A stretch of 64,000 nucleotides of DNA, taken from contig NZ_JAFBEG010000012.1 in assembly GCF_016908635.1 (NCBI RefSeq), forward strand, positions 1 through 64,000, written 5' to 3'. This DNA is from Sporohalobacter salinus. Its GTDB lineage: Bacteria; Bacillota; Halanaerobiia; Halobacteroidales; Acetohalobiaceae. Every line of letters begins with the position of its first letter. Within the stretch, counting starts at the first letter, position 1. A model generated the notes under the pieces. That model saw only the letters and a program-made list of their open reading frames with translations, searched no databases and had not been told where the DNA came from. The position numbers and the translations under genes were made by a program. Positions 1-9,260 of this stretch are shown piece by piece.

Positions 1-188
1 ATTTTAAAAACTTATCTATTCACTTTGGGGATTCTTAGCTCGAATTTATTTCCATTTTTTAACTTGTAAAACTTTTACTTGACATAGAACGTCTTAAAAC
101 AAATCTATGTTCTTTCTTATTATAATATATTTGCTATAGACTTAACAAATTTATATAGTTATCTCGTTCATTTCTGTATTCGCTTTAT

Positions 189-1379
189 TCACATTAAAAT
201 TCCAGCAATTGTAGCTGTCATATAAGTAGCCAATGAACCAGCAATTAAAGCCCTAATACCTAAAGCTGCAATTTCTCCTCTTCTTTCAGAAGCTAAACTA
301 CCAATTCCACCTACCTGAATAGCAATAGAAGAAAAATTAGAAAAACCACATAAAGCAAAAGTAGCAACAATTTCTGATTTAGCAGTTAAACTGCCTGCTT
401 TAATCATTTGAGATAATTTAGAATAGGCTACAAATTCATTAATTACCATCTTTTGCCCTAATAAACTTCCTACTTCAGTAATATCTTTTAAAGGTACCCC
501 CATCACAAATGATAAAGGTGAGAAAATATATCCTAAAATTTCTTCTAAGCTAGTTCCTAAAAAACCCAGTGGATAATTAATTAAAGCTATTAAAGAAACA
601 AAAGCAAGTAACATAGCTGCTACATTTAAAGCTAAATCTAATCCCTCACTTGCTCCTTCAGCAGCTGCATCAATCACATTAGCATTATCAATATCTAATT
701 CAATTTTAATATCACCAGAAGTTACTGATTCTTTAGTCTCAGGTATCACTATTTTAGCCATTAATAATGCAGCTGGAGCAGACATAATGCTAGCTGCTAA
801 TAAATAACCAGTGTCAATTCCCATACTAATATAACCAGCCATTACTCCACCTGCTACAGTAGACATTCCTCCTGTCATTAAAGCCATAATTTCAGAACGA
901 GTCATATCTGGTATATATTTCTTAACAACTAGCGGAGCTTCTGTTTGACCTACAAATACATTTGCAGCAGCAGATAAAGACTCTGCTCCACTTAAGTTCA
1001 TTGTTTTTTTCATAATTTTAGCCATAAATTCAACCACTTTTTGGACAATCCCTAAGTAATATAATACTGACATTAAAGAAGAAAAGAAAATAATTGTAGG
1101 AACTACTGATAAAGCAAAACTAAACCCAGTATCCATTAACGAACCGAATAGAAAATCAGCACCTTTGGTAGAAAAACTTAAAATCTTAGATACAAAATCA
1201 CTTAATTTTTCAAAAATTCGTTTTCCAATTGGTAATTTTAAAATTAAGAAAGCAAAAGTTAGTTGTAATATTAAACCACCAACAATAGGATGCCAATCAA
1301 TCTTTTTTCTATTCTCCGAAATACCATACGCTATTCCTAATAGTACAAATATTCCCAAAACTCCAATAAATCGCGTCAT
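189..1379 (-). CDS. nupC: Concentrative nucleoside transporter, NupC/CNT family
   Basis: This 396-residue inner-membrane protein would import nucleosides by cation symport. It is hydrophobic throughout, and family motifs are visible: GQTEAPLVV near residue 145, NEFVAYSKL near 315 and CGFSNFSSIAIQ near 345. The length is normal for bacterial CNT transporters. The start codon ATG is preceded by GAGGAGG about 11 bases upstream. It is a single-gene unit, divergent from the germination operon to its right. Assignment to the family is firm; substrate preference among nucleosides cannot be read from the sequence. Confidence 0.93.
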   Translation of the reverse strand: MTRFIGVLGIFVLLGIAYGISENRKKIDWHPIVGGLILQLTFAFLILKLPIGKRIFEKLSDFVSKILSFSTKGADFLFGSLMDTGFSFALSVVPTIIFFSSLMSVLYYLGIVQKVVEFMAKIMKKTMNLSGAESLSAAANVFVGQTEAPLVVKKYIPDMTRSEIMALMTGGMSTVAGGVMAGYISMGIDTGYLLAASIMSAPAALLMAKIVIPETKESVTSGDIKIELDIDNANVIDAAAEGASEGLDLALNVAAMLLAFVSLIALINYPLGFLGTSLEEILGYIFSPLSFVMGVPLKDITEVGSLLGQKMVINEFVAYSKLSQMIKAGSLTAKSEIVATFALCGFSNFSSIAIQVGGIGSLASERRGEIAALGIRALIAGSLATYMTATIAGILM

Positions 1380-1500
1380 ATCAATAAGCCTCCTCTATAA
1401 TATAATTAAATTACTTAACTTAAAAGAAAAATAGGTTACTTTATCTCTAATTTATTTCTAAAATTTAATGAATATGCAAAACTACCTCAACAAATAATCA

Positions 1501-1868
1501 ACCTAATTCCTCTAATTTGATTAGCTCTTTATTTTACCTAGATTTACAAATACATTTTAATGTTTAAAATTATTCCATACGTAACCATACACAGTTTTCT
1601 TTTCATTAAAATAAATTATAAAAATCTGAAAATAATTGAACTTATTACTATATATTCAATAAAAATTCTTGTTTTCCTAGAAAAAATTATAAAATATATG
1701 AAAAAAAGCCATCAATATCTTATTTTAAGAAAAAAAGAAAAAATCCTTTCTTATGTTAATAATTAACCAATAAATTACAATCTAAAATAGAATTTTCCCC
1801 TAATTTTGATTAATTCTCTATTTCAACCTAGCTTTACAAATATATTTTAATGTTTAAAATTATACCAT
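1501..1868. repeat. Two direct copies of a promoter-like segment upstream of the gerA operon
   Basis: The 536-base gap between nupC and gerAA holds no convincing gene. It contains a roughly 70-base segment twice, at about 1501-1575 and 1797-1868. Both copies share ACCTAG, TTTACAAATA and TTTTAATGTTTAAAATTAT in the same order. Each copy includes a possible sigma-A-like promoter, TTTACA, 16 bases, TAAAAT, reading right. The second copy lies about 50 bases before the gerAA start, so it is the more likely functional promoter; a sporulation sigma factor site was not recognised. Confidence 0.5.
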
Positions 1869-1915
1869 TCTTCTTATACTAATAAATGAATATTTAAAAT
1901 AAGGAGACTAAATCT

Positions 1916-3502
1916 ATGATCTGGAATAAAATCAAAAATTTTCTTCAAAATAAAGAAGAAAAAATTATTGAACGATTAATAACCGATGAACACGATGATA
2001 AGATCAAAAAAAATATAACAAAAAACCTAGATTATTTAAAGTCCAATCTTGCTCAAAGTGATGATCTAATCTTTAGAGAATTATTCATCGGCGGTCATCA
2101 AGAATTTAACGCCCAGATTATTTACATTGAAGAATTAATAAGTAAAGATGTATTACAACGTGAAGTATTAAAACCATTAATGTTTGAAATAGAGACTATT
2201 GATGAAAATACAAATATTAAAAAACAAATTAATAATACCTTATCTAAATTATCGATTCCTGTTAATAATGTTTCCATCTTAAACTCACTAAGTAAAGCTA
2301 TTGAGAACATTCTATCTGGAAATGCTGTACTATTTATAGATGGCGTAGCTAAAGCCTTCAATTTAGATATTAAAACCTATCGTGGTCGTAATGTACAAAG
2401 ATCTTTTATTGAAGCTACAACCCGCGGCCCACAAGAAGCCTTTAATGAAAGCTTAAAGATAAATACCGCTCTTATTAGAAAGAGACTTAAAGATAATAAT
2501 CTAGTAATAGAATCTAAACAGATAGGAGAAAGGACAAAAACAGATCTTGCATTAGCCTATATCAATGATATTGCTGATAAAGATATTGTAAAAAAGATTA
2601 AAGACAGATTAGATAACATAGAAATTGATGGAGTCTTGGATATTGGTGTGATAAGTCAATATTTAGAAGGAAATTGGGCTTCTCCTTTTCCTCAATTTAA
2701 AGAAACAGAACGTCCAGACAAAGCGGTAAGTAGTCTATTAGAAGGCAGAATTGTTCTCATCTTAAATGGAACTCCTTTTGTAACGATTGTACCAGCAAAC
2801 TTTATTCAGTTCTTTCAATCACCAGAAGATTACTATGATCGCTTCTATATTGGAACAGCTTTAAGAATATTACGATTAATGGCAGTCTTTATGGCAATCT
2901 CTCTACCTGCAATTTATATCTCTTTAGTATCCTTTCATCATGAACTTCTTCCTAGAGGGCTAGCTATGACAATTGCTGAAGCAAGACAAGGAATTCCCTT
3001 TCCTTCTTATTTAGAAGCACTCATTATGGAATTAAGTTTAGAACTTTTACGAGAAGCAGGAATTAGACTTCCTGGACCTATCGGACAAACTATTGGAATT
3101 GTAGGAGGTATTATATTAGGAGATGCAGCAGTTAGTGCTGGTTTAGTAAGCCCCCCAATGGTAATCATTGTTGCTTTAACAGCGATTGCTACCTTTGTAA
3201 TTCCTAGTTATTCGGCAGCAATTCCATTACGATTACTACGTTTTCCAATGATGCTTCTATCTGCTATATTTAGTGTATATGGTATAATGATTGGCTGGCT
3301 TTTAATATTAATTCATCTCTGTAGTTTAGAAAGCCTTGGACAGCCTTACTTTGCCCCCTTTGGACCGATCAAATGGGCAGATTTAAAAGATACAATCTTA
3401 AGAGTTCCCAGAAGGTTAATGGTAACGCGTCCAAAGTCAATATCAACTCAACAGAAAGATGAACAGGATAGAAAAGGAGATTACGATAAGGGAGGAGACT
3501 AA
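1916..3502 (+). CDS. gerAA: Spore germination receptor subunit A (GerAA family)
   Basis: This is the A subunit of a GerA-type germinant receptor, which sits in the inner spore membrane and helps sense germinants. The 528 residues have the expected order: a soluble N-terminal domain (about 1-280), then several membrane segments (about 310-470) including the family-typical stretch PGPIGQTIGIVGG, and a short charged C-terminus. AAGGAG lies 9 bases before the ATG. It is the first gene of a four-gene operon and ends only 4 bases before the first gerAB. The family is certain; the germinant is unknown. Confidence 0.95.
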   Translation: MIWNKIKNFLQNKEEKIIERLITDEHDDKIKKNITKNLDYLKSNLAQSDDLIFRELFIGGHQEFNAQIIYIEELISKDVLQREVLKPLMFEIETIDENTNIKKQINNTLSKLSIPVNNVSILNSLSKAIENILSGNAVLFIDGVAKAFNLDIKTYRGRNVQRSFIEATTRGPQEAFNESLKINTALIRKRLKDNNLVIESKQIGERTKTDLALAYINDIADKDIVKKIKDRLDNIEIDGVLDIGVISQYLEGNWASPFPQFKETERPDKAVSSLLEGRIVLILNGTPFVTIVPANFIQFFQSPEDYYDRFYIGTALRILRLMAVFMAISLPAIYISLVSFHHELLPRGLAMTIAEARQGIPFPSYLEALIMELSLELLREAGIRLPGPIGQTIGIVGGIILGDAAVSAGLVSPPMVIIVALTAIATFVIPSYSAAIPLRLLRFPMMLLSAIFSVYGIMIGWLLILIHLCSLESLGQPYFAPFGPIKWADLKDTILRVPRRLMVTRPKSISTQQKDEQDRKGDYDKGGD

Positions 3503-3506
3503 TTAA

Positions 3507-4601
3507 ATGAGAATAGATGAAATCAAAAAGTACCAACTTTCAAGTAATCAATTAATGTTTATTATTATTCAAGTATGTGTAGGAATAGGAATTCTCTCCC
3601 TACCACGAGCTATTTCCAGCACTAGTAAACAAAGTAGCTGGTTATCAATTATCATTGGAGGCTTAATGTGGGTAGCAGCAGTATTCATTATGTATAAACT
3701 GGGCAGTCTCTTCCCAAAAGATACAATTATTGAATATAGTCCTAAAATTTTAGGCAAATTCTTAGGAAGCATAATTGGGATTAGTTATTTTGCCTATAGT
3801 ACTTTTGCAGCAGCTATTATAGCTCGTCTCTTTATTACAGTCCTGACTAGATATATTTTACCCCAAACTCCCGTTTTAGTAACTATTATTATCTTAATCC
3901 TTACCTGTCTTTATTCTAGCAGTCTAGGATTCAAAACTATGGCTCGACTTCATCAATTTCTATTTTTTGCTCTAGTACCAACTTTTTTACTTTTAATACC
4001 TGCTAGTTTTAAGATTGATTTATTAAATTTACAACCTGTTTTTAATACGGGAATCAAGAGCATACTAAAAGGAAGTTATGATACTATGTCTAGTTATCTA
4101 GGAATAGAAATTATATTGTTGATATTCCCCTTTGTCAAACAAAAGAAAAAAGCATTTAAATACTCAGTAATTGGAATTGTCACTGTAATGTTAACTTATC
4201 TCTACATTGTAATAATTAATATCGGATTTTTTGGAAGTGATACATTACAACATATGATTTGGCCAACGATAAATATTCTTAAAGCAATTAGAATTCCTTT
4301 CTTTGGACGCCTAGAGTTTCTTTTTATCTTTTTCTGGATTGCCATAGTATTTACAACTGTTCAAGCCTATTGTCATAGAGCTAGTTATAGTTTAACTCAA
4401 TTATTTAACTGGGAAGATCATCGGCTTAGTAATTTTATTCTATTTCCTATAATTATTAGTCTTGCTTCTATACCTGATGATATTTGGGAAGCCTTTAACT
4501 ACATTAATTTGGTAGATCATTTGGGTACCATTTTGGCATTTGTTATTCCGAGTTCAATGTTACTAATTGCTAAATTAAGAGGAGTCAAAGGTAATCAATA
4601 G
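3507..4601 (+). CDS. gerAB: Spore germination receptor subunit B (GerAB family), copy 1
   Basis: This 364-residue protein with about ten membrane helices belongs to the GerAB/amino acid permease-like family and would be the ligand-binding membrane subunit of the receptor. It starts ATGAGAATAGATGAAATC directly after gerAA, with GGGAGGAG as ribosome site inside the end of gerAA. It is followed by a second, closely related gerAB. The two copies are nearly identical in long blocks and diverge mainly in the loop regions, so they could confer different germinant specificities on one receptor. Confidence 0.95.
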   Translation: MRIDEIKKYQLSSNQLMFIIIQVCVGIGILSLPRAISSTSKQSSWLSIIIGGLMWVAAVFIMYKLGSLFPKDTIIEYSPKILGKFLGSIIGISYFAYSTFAAAIIARLFITVLTRYILPQTPVLVTIIILILTCLYSSSLGFKTMARLHQFLFFALVPTFLLLIPASFKIDLLNLQPVFNTGIKSILKGSYDTMSSYLGIEIILLIFPFVKQKKKAFKYSVIGIVTVMLTYLYIVIINIGFFGSDTLQHMIWPTINILKAIRIPFFGRLEFLFIFFWIAIVFTTVQAYCHRASYSLTQLFNWEDHRLSNFILFPIIISLASIPDDIWEAFNYINLVDHLGTILAFVIPSSMLLIAKLRGVKGNQ

Positions 4602-4651
4602 TATGCTAGGAATAAGTTATAAATTCTTGAAACTAAAATTTATCATTAATC

Positions 4652-4703
4652 ACAGAAAGATTAACAGGACAAAATAGGAGATTACAATAAGGGAGGAGAC
4701 TAA
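4652..4703 (+). pseudogene. Remnant of the gerAA 3' end carried along by the gerAB duplication
   Basis: These 52 bases match the last 52 bases of gerAA (3451-3502), including the GGGAGGAGACTAA that serves as ribosome site for the gene behind it. The reading frame is lost here through a GATTAA change. The fragment shows that the tandem duplication unit ran from inside the end of gerAA through gerAB, about 1.2 kb, and that the fragment has been kept as a ribosome binding site. Confidence 0.85.
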
Positions 4704-4708
4704 TTAAG

Positions 4709-5812
4709 ATGAGAATAGATGAAATCAAAAAATATCAACTTTCAGCTAATCAATTAATGTTTATTATTATTCAAGTATGTGTAGGAACAGGCATTCTATC
4801 TTTACCACGAGCTATCTCCAAAACTAGTAGACAAGATAGCTGGTTGGCAATTATCATTGGGGCTTTAATGTGGGTAACAGCTTTATTCTTTATGGATAAA
4901 CTAGCTAGTCTCTTCCCAAAAGATACAATTATTGAATATAGTCCTAAAATTTTAGGCAAATTCTTAGGAAGCATAATTGCGATTAGTTACTCTGTCTATA
5001 GTACTATTACAGCTGCTATTATAGCTCGTCTTTTTATTACAGTTTTAACTAGCTATATATTACCCCAAACTCCCATTTTAGTAACTATTATTATCTTAAT
5101 CCTTACTTGTCTTTATTCTAGCAATCTAGGATTTAAAACTATGGCTCGGCTTCACCAATTTTTATTCTTTGCTCTGGTACCAACATTTTTACTTCTAATA
5201 CCTGCCAGCATTGAAATTGATTTACTAAATTTACGACCTGTCTTTAATACAGGAATCAAGAGCATATTAAAAGGAAGTTATGATACCATGTTTAGTTATG
5301 TAGGAATAGAAGTTCTGTTATTGATCTTCCCCTTTATCAAACAGAAGCAGAAGGTATTCAAATACTCAACAGCCGGAATCGGCGTCGTGACATTGACCTA
5401 TCTCTATATTGTAATGATTGGCATCGGCTTCTTTGGAAGTAATACACTACAACATATGATTTGGCCGACGATCAATATTCTTAAAGCAATTAGAATTCCT
5501 TTTTTCGGCCGACTAGAATTTCTTTTTATCTTTTTCTGGATTGCTATAGCCTTTACCACTGTTCAGGTCTATTGTCATATGGCTAACTATAGTTTAACTC
5601 AATTATTTAATTGGGAAGACCACCGGCTTAGCAACTTTATTCTATTTCCTATACTCATTGGTCTTGCTTTTTTACCTAATAATATTTTAGAAGTTTATGA
5701 CTATATTAATTTTATAGCTCAATTGGGAACTATTTTGGCTTTTGTCATTCCGCCTTCAATGTTATTAATTGCTAAATTGAGAGGAGTTAGAGGTGATCAA
5801 CAATATGATTAA
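4709..5812 (+). CDS. gerAB: Spore germination receptor subunit B (GerAB family), copy 2
   Basis: This 367-residue paralogue of the gene just before it has the same number of membrane helices and the same N-terminal MRIDEIKKYQLS. Differences concentrate in residues about 55-75, 90-115, 195-240 and the last 60. It overlaps the start of gerAC by 8 bases, so it is translationally coupled to it. Whether both B subunits enter the same receptor or make two alternative receptors cannot be told from sequence. Confidence 0.95.
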   Translation: MRIDEIKKYQLSANQLMFIIIQVCVGTGILSLPRAISKTSRQDSWLAIIIGALMWVTALFFMDKLASLFPKDTIIEYSPKILGKFLGSIIAISYSVYSTITAAIIARLFITVLTSYILPQTPILVTIIILILTCLYSSNLGFKTMARLHQFLFFALVPTFLLLIPASIEIDLLNLRPVFNTGIKSILKGSYDTMFSYVGIEVLLLIFPFIKQKQKVFKYSTAGIGVVTLTYLYIVMIGIGFFGSNTLQHMIWPTINILKAIRIPFFGRLEFLFIFFWIAIAFTTVQVYCHMANYSLTQLFNWEDHRLSNFILFPILIGLAFLPNNILEVYDYINFIAQLGTILAFVIPPSMLLIAKLRGVRGDQQYD

Positions 5813-6902
5813 AAAGTTTTTAATCTTGTTAATTATAATCTTTATTACATTTCCTTTAGCTGGATGCTGGGATATTACTGAAATAGAAAGAACCCAATTT
5901 CCAACCTATATTACTATTGATAAGGCTAAAAATGATAACCAAGCTCCTTATTTATTTTCAATCCAGTTTCCTATTTTACGTCCTAAAGCATCCAAAAAGG
6001 TTAATAATCTATCTGTTCCAGCTTACTCAATGGGGAATGCTATCAATGAGCTACAAGGCAGGAGCATGGGGCTTTTATCATTAGGAATGCTAAGAACAGT
6101 TATCTTCAGCAAAAAAGTCGCTAAAAAAGGTTTGTTACCTCACATTGATTCTATATGGAGAAATCCTATCGTTCCTGGTTCAGTCTTATTTGCTATTGTC
6201 CAAAATCGGGCAGAAAAAATTGAGAAAGTTAACGTCCCTACCACTAAAAATCTAGGTAATTATATTGATCTTCTATTTAAAACTACATCACGTAATGCTC
6301 TACTGCCTGAAAGAAATCTAGTTAATTTCTTTAGTAATCTAAAAACTCAAGGAATTGAACCCTCGATTCCATTAATCAAGTATGGTAAGACCGATATTAA
6401 AATTATAGGTACTGCACTCTTTAGAAAAGATAAAATGGTAGGAAAATTACAAGTTCCTGAAACTAGAGCTTTATCATTGCTTACAGAAAAATTTACTAAA
6501 GGAGAAATTCCACTTAAAGTTAATGACCATATGGTTACTTATTATATCCAACAAGTCAATTCTAATATTGAACCTAATTATCATAATAATCGATTTATCT
6601 TCGACATTAATCTAGAACTGGATGTTGATGTAGTAGAAGATACATCAAGTAAGCAATTGATAGATAATAAAAAGGCCCTAGCTAATATGGAAAACTATTT
6701 AGAAGTAGCTATTAAAAAAGAAATCGGCATCTTATTTAATAAATTACAAAAACATAAAAGTGATGTAATTGGAATCGGCCGCAAAGTAAAAATAAAAACT
6801 CCTAAAAAATTTAATGAAGATGAGTGGCCCCAAGACTTTCAGAATGCAGAAACCAAAATTAAAGTTATAGTCAACATTAGACGTTTTGGAATTTCTACCT
6901 AA
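5805..6902 (+). CDS. gerAC: Spore germination receptor subunit C lipoprotein (GerAC family)
   Basis: This is the third receptor subunit, a lipoprotein facing the outer side of the inner spore membrane. From the ATG at 5805 the product has 365 residues and begins with a signal peptide ending in the lipobox FPLAGC, followed by the family-typical GCWDITEIE. AGAGGTG lies about 8 bases before this ATG; an in-frame GTG at 5793 is the alternative start. It closes the operon, and a strong palindromic terminator follows at 6923. Confidence 0.94.
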   Translation: MIKKFLILLIIIFITFPLAGCWDITEIERTQFPTYITIDKAKNDNQAPYLFSIQFPILRPKASKKVNNLSVPAYSMGNAINELQGRSMGLLSLGMLRTVIFSKKVAKKGLLPHIDSIWRNPIVPGSVLFAIVQNRAEKIEKVNVPTTKNLGNYIDLLFKTTSRNALLPERNLVNFFSNLKTQGIEPSIPLIKYGKTDIKIIGTALFRKDKMVGKLQVPETRALSLLTEKFTKGEIPLKVNDHMVTYYIQQVNSNIEPNYHNNRFIFDINLELDVDVVEDTSSKQLIDNKKALANMENYLEVAIKKEIGILFNKLQKHKSDVIGIGRKVKIKTPKKFNEDEWPQDFQNAETKIKVIVNIRRFGIST

Positions 6903-6922
6903 GAAATATTACTCATAGAATA

Positions 6923-6962
6923 ATAAAGCAAAACTTCAATAATTATTGAAGTTTTGCTTTAT
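6923..6962. terminator. Bidirectional terminator after the gerA operon
   Basis: A perfect 40-base palindrome (arms ATAAAGCAAAACTTCAATAA) lies between gerAC and the convergent outer-membrane protein relic. Both strands end the stem in a run rich in T, so it can stop transcription from either side. Confidence 0.85.
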
Positions 6963-6971
6963 TTATGTAAA

Positions 6972-7383
6972 TTAAAACTTATAATTTACACCTACATCAA
7001 AGGTTACAATCTCTTGTGTATTTTCATAGTTAATTCCACTGTGTTTAATTATCATATTCTTATAATAAAAATACTGATCTTGTGTACCATCTAAATCAAA
7101 TTTAGATAGCTTCCCCCATTTTAAAATTATTAAAATCAGTCTATTCATATCTAATTTTGCCCATTAAACTATCAACAGGAAAGATAAGCTCACTTCGCCC
7201 CCAATCTCCTGAAATTTCATATTCTGTTTCTCCATCAAGTCTTTGTAATTCAAGGGTGAAATTTTTATCTAACTTTACGATAGAATCAGATAATTCATCT
7301 CCAAATTGCTGAGCAAATGTAAAACTTGATAATAATAATATTAATATTAATGCTAATACAATAGAAAATAATTTCTTTCCCAT
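6972..7383 (-). pseudogene. Broken outer-membrane beta-barrel protein gene, internally deleted
   Basis: The first 80 codons encode a signal peptide (cleavage near FTFAQQ) and the start of a beta-barrel with GETEYEISG and SELIFPVDS, a pattern I associate with an omptin-like porin family of diderm bacteria. A stop then follows at 7141. The gene tail continues in another phase to 6972 and ends in NYKF, the C-terminal phenylalanine typical of BAM-inserted outer-membrane proteins. The middle of the barrel is missing. A related broken gene lies at 27292-27860. The family name is tentative; the outer-membrane signature is clear. Confidence 0.7.
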
Positions 7384-7386
7384 CAC

Positions 7387-7736
7387 AATACTCCCCTTTC
7401 AATTGCAAATTTTATCTTTTATCTACCATTATTAGGATATAGTTAAATAAAAAACAATAATTACCTTTTAATTATAGCATTTTTTATAATTATTTCTATA
7501 AAAGGCAATATATTTAATATAACTGTAATCAGGATAGATAAAATAAAAACTGCATATTTCAACAGTCAACTAATTTCTTATTTCAAACTTAATATATTTA
7601 TTTTATAAAAAAGTTTATTTTTATACTCAATTACAACTTAACAATTTCAATATCAACTATTTTATATATAAACATAAATATCACTTATTAAAAATATGAT
7701 TATATAAAGTTAATAAATAGTTAAGGAGGTTTTATT
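7387..7736. other. Intergenic region, no gene seen
   Basis: This 350-base AT-rich gap lies between the outer-membrane protein relic (minus) and ylbJ (plus), so it must hold the ylbJ promoter. No clear promoter pair, repeat or RNA structure was recognised. AAGGAGG at 7723-7729 is the ribosome site of ylbJ and fixes its TTG start at 7737. Confidence 0.5.
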
Positions 7737-8987
7737 TTGAGTACAATAAAGAATAAAAAATCAATTTATTTTAAAGCTGCAATTGGAATCTTTATTACTA
7801 TTTCTTTAATTATATTTTCTGAACAAGGATTCGAAGCAGCAGTTCAGGGCTTACATACCTGGTGGGAGATAGTCTTTCCAGCTCTACTTCCTTTTTTTAT
7901 TATGGCGGAAATTCTTATGGGGTTAGGTGTAGTCCACTTCCTCGGAGCACTCTTAGAACCACTAATGCGGCCCCTCTTTAAATTACCAGGAGTTGGAGCT
8001 TTTGCATTTGCTATGGGATTAGCTTCCGGTTATCCTATTGGTGCTAAAATCACTGGTAATCTACGGCGAGATAAGTTATGTACGCAAGTGGAAGGAGAAC
8101 GATTAATTGCTTTTTGTAATACAGCAGACCCACTCTTTATGATAGGAGCTGTTGCAGTTGGGATGTTTTCTAAACCAGAATTAGGTTTAATATTAGCCAC
8201 TGCTCATTATATTTCTTGTATCATAATCGGACTAACTATGCGTTTTTATGATCCCCCCAATAGTAATGAAGATGTAACGACAAGTCCCTATGAAGAAAAG
8301 GGATTAATTAAACACGCTTTTGCAGAACTCTATCGTGCCCGTAAAAATGACGGACGACCATTAGGTAAATTAATGGGGGAATCTATAATGGAATCTGTTA
8401 ATACTTTACTTTTAATTGGCGGGTATATTATTCTTTTCTCTGTTTTTACAAAAATCCTACATTTAATGGGGATTACTAAGCTACTTACTTTCATCCTAAC
8501 ACCTATTTTAAAGCTTTTTAGCATAGATAAATCATTGATTTTACCAATTATTAGTGGCTTATTCGAAATTACTAATGGTGCAGATTTAGCCAGTCAAACT
8601 AATGCTCCTTTGATTCAACAGATAATTATTACTAGTGGAATTATAGCCTGGAGCGGTTTTTCGGTTCATGCTCAAGTAGCTACTATGGTTAATGGAACAG
8701 ATATCCGAACTAAACCTTATATCTGGGCAAGAGTTCTACACGGCATTGTAGCCAGTATAGTTACTGCAATTATTTTTAATCCACTTCGAAATATAAATTC
8801 ATTAAATGCAATTCCAGCCTTTGCTAATCAAGGCTACCAAATCAGCAAGCTTTCATTAAGAATTGATTATCTGCAGAGAATCGAGATATTAAGTTTAGGA
8901 ATGATAACTTTCCTAGGCGGATTAATTGCTATCTCTCTCATATTTTATATCATTCAAAAAATCACTATAATAACAATTAAAACTTAG
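7737..8987 (+). CDS. ylbJ: Sporulation integral membrane protein YlbJ
   Basis: This 416-residue membrane protein belongs to the YlbJ/nucleoside-recognition (gate) family, known from Bacillus to be needed for spore cortex or heat resistance. It has about eight hydrophobic helices, with the gate-type motifs MGLASGYPIGAK near residue 95 and ITNGADLASQTNAPL near 280. The start is TTG, chosen because AAGGAGG ends 7 bases upstream. It stands alone and is followed by an AT-rich hairpin at 8988-9011. Identification is by family pattern and fits the sporulation genes nearby. Confidence 0.9.
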   Translation: MSTIKNKKSIYFKAAIGIFITISLIIFSEQGFEAAVQGLHTWWEIVFPALLPFFIMAEILMGLGVVHFLGALLEPLMRPLFKLPGVGAFAFAMGLASGYPIGAKITGNLRRDKLCTQVEGERLIAFCNTADPLFMIGAVAVGMFSKPELGLILATAHYISCIIIGLTMRFYDPPNSNEDVTTSPYEEKGLIKHAFAELYRARKNDGRPLGKLMGESIMESVNTLLLIGGYIILFSVFTKILHLMGITKLLTFILTPILKLFSIDKSLILPIISGLFEITNGADLASQTNAPLIQQIIITSGIIAWSGFSVHAQVATMVNGTDIRTKPYIWARVLHGIVASIVTAIIFNPLRNINSLNAIPAFANQGYQISKLSLRIDYLQRIEILSLGMITFLGGLIAISLIFYIIQKITIITIKT

Positions 8988-9011
8988 AATATAATTTTAA
9001 AATTATATTCT
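8988..9011 (+). terminator. Putative terminator after ylbJ
   Basis: A 24-base palindrome with arms GAATATAATTTT begins right after the ylbJ stop codon and is followed by TCTATTTT. The stem is entirely AT-rich, so it is a weak terminator candidate. Confidence 0.5.
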
Positions 9012-9260
9012 CTATTTTAAATTCTTTCTCAATAATTATTAAATATTTATTTTTTAGTAGTACTTATATTAAACCATTTCATAGATGATTTTGATAATGT
9101 TCTGTCTTTATGCATTGCTTTAATTACCTTATTTCAGATATAAGTTTTAATTATATTCATATTAGAAAAATGATGGCTTTTTTGACCATCATCGATTAAC
9201 AAGATAATATCTCAGAATTAAAATTAAATTTAATGCTAATTTAATTTTAAAAAACAATTA

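Noticed and set aside
1560-1766. 68-codon frame between nupC and gerAA
   Set aside because: No ribosome site, and it starts inside a duplicated promoter-like segment; composition is that of random AT-rich DNA.
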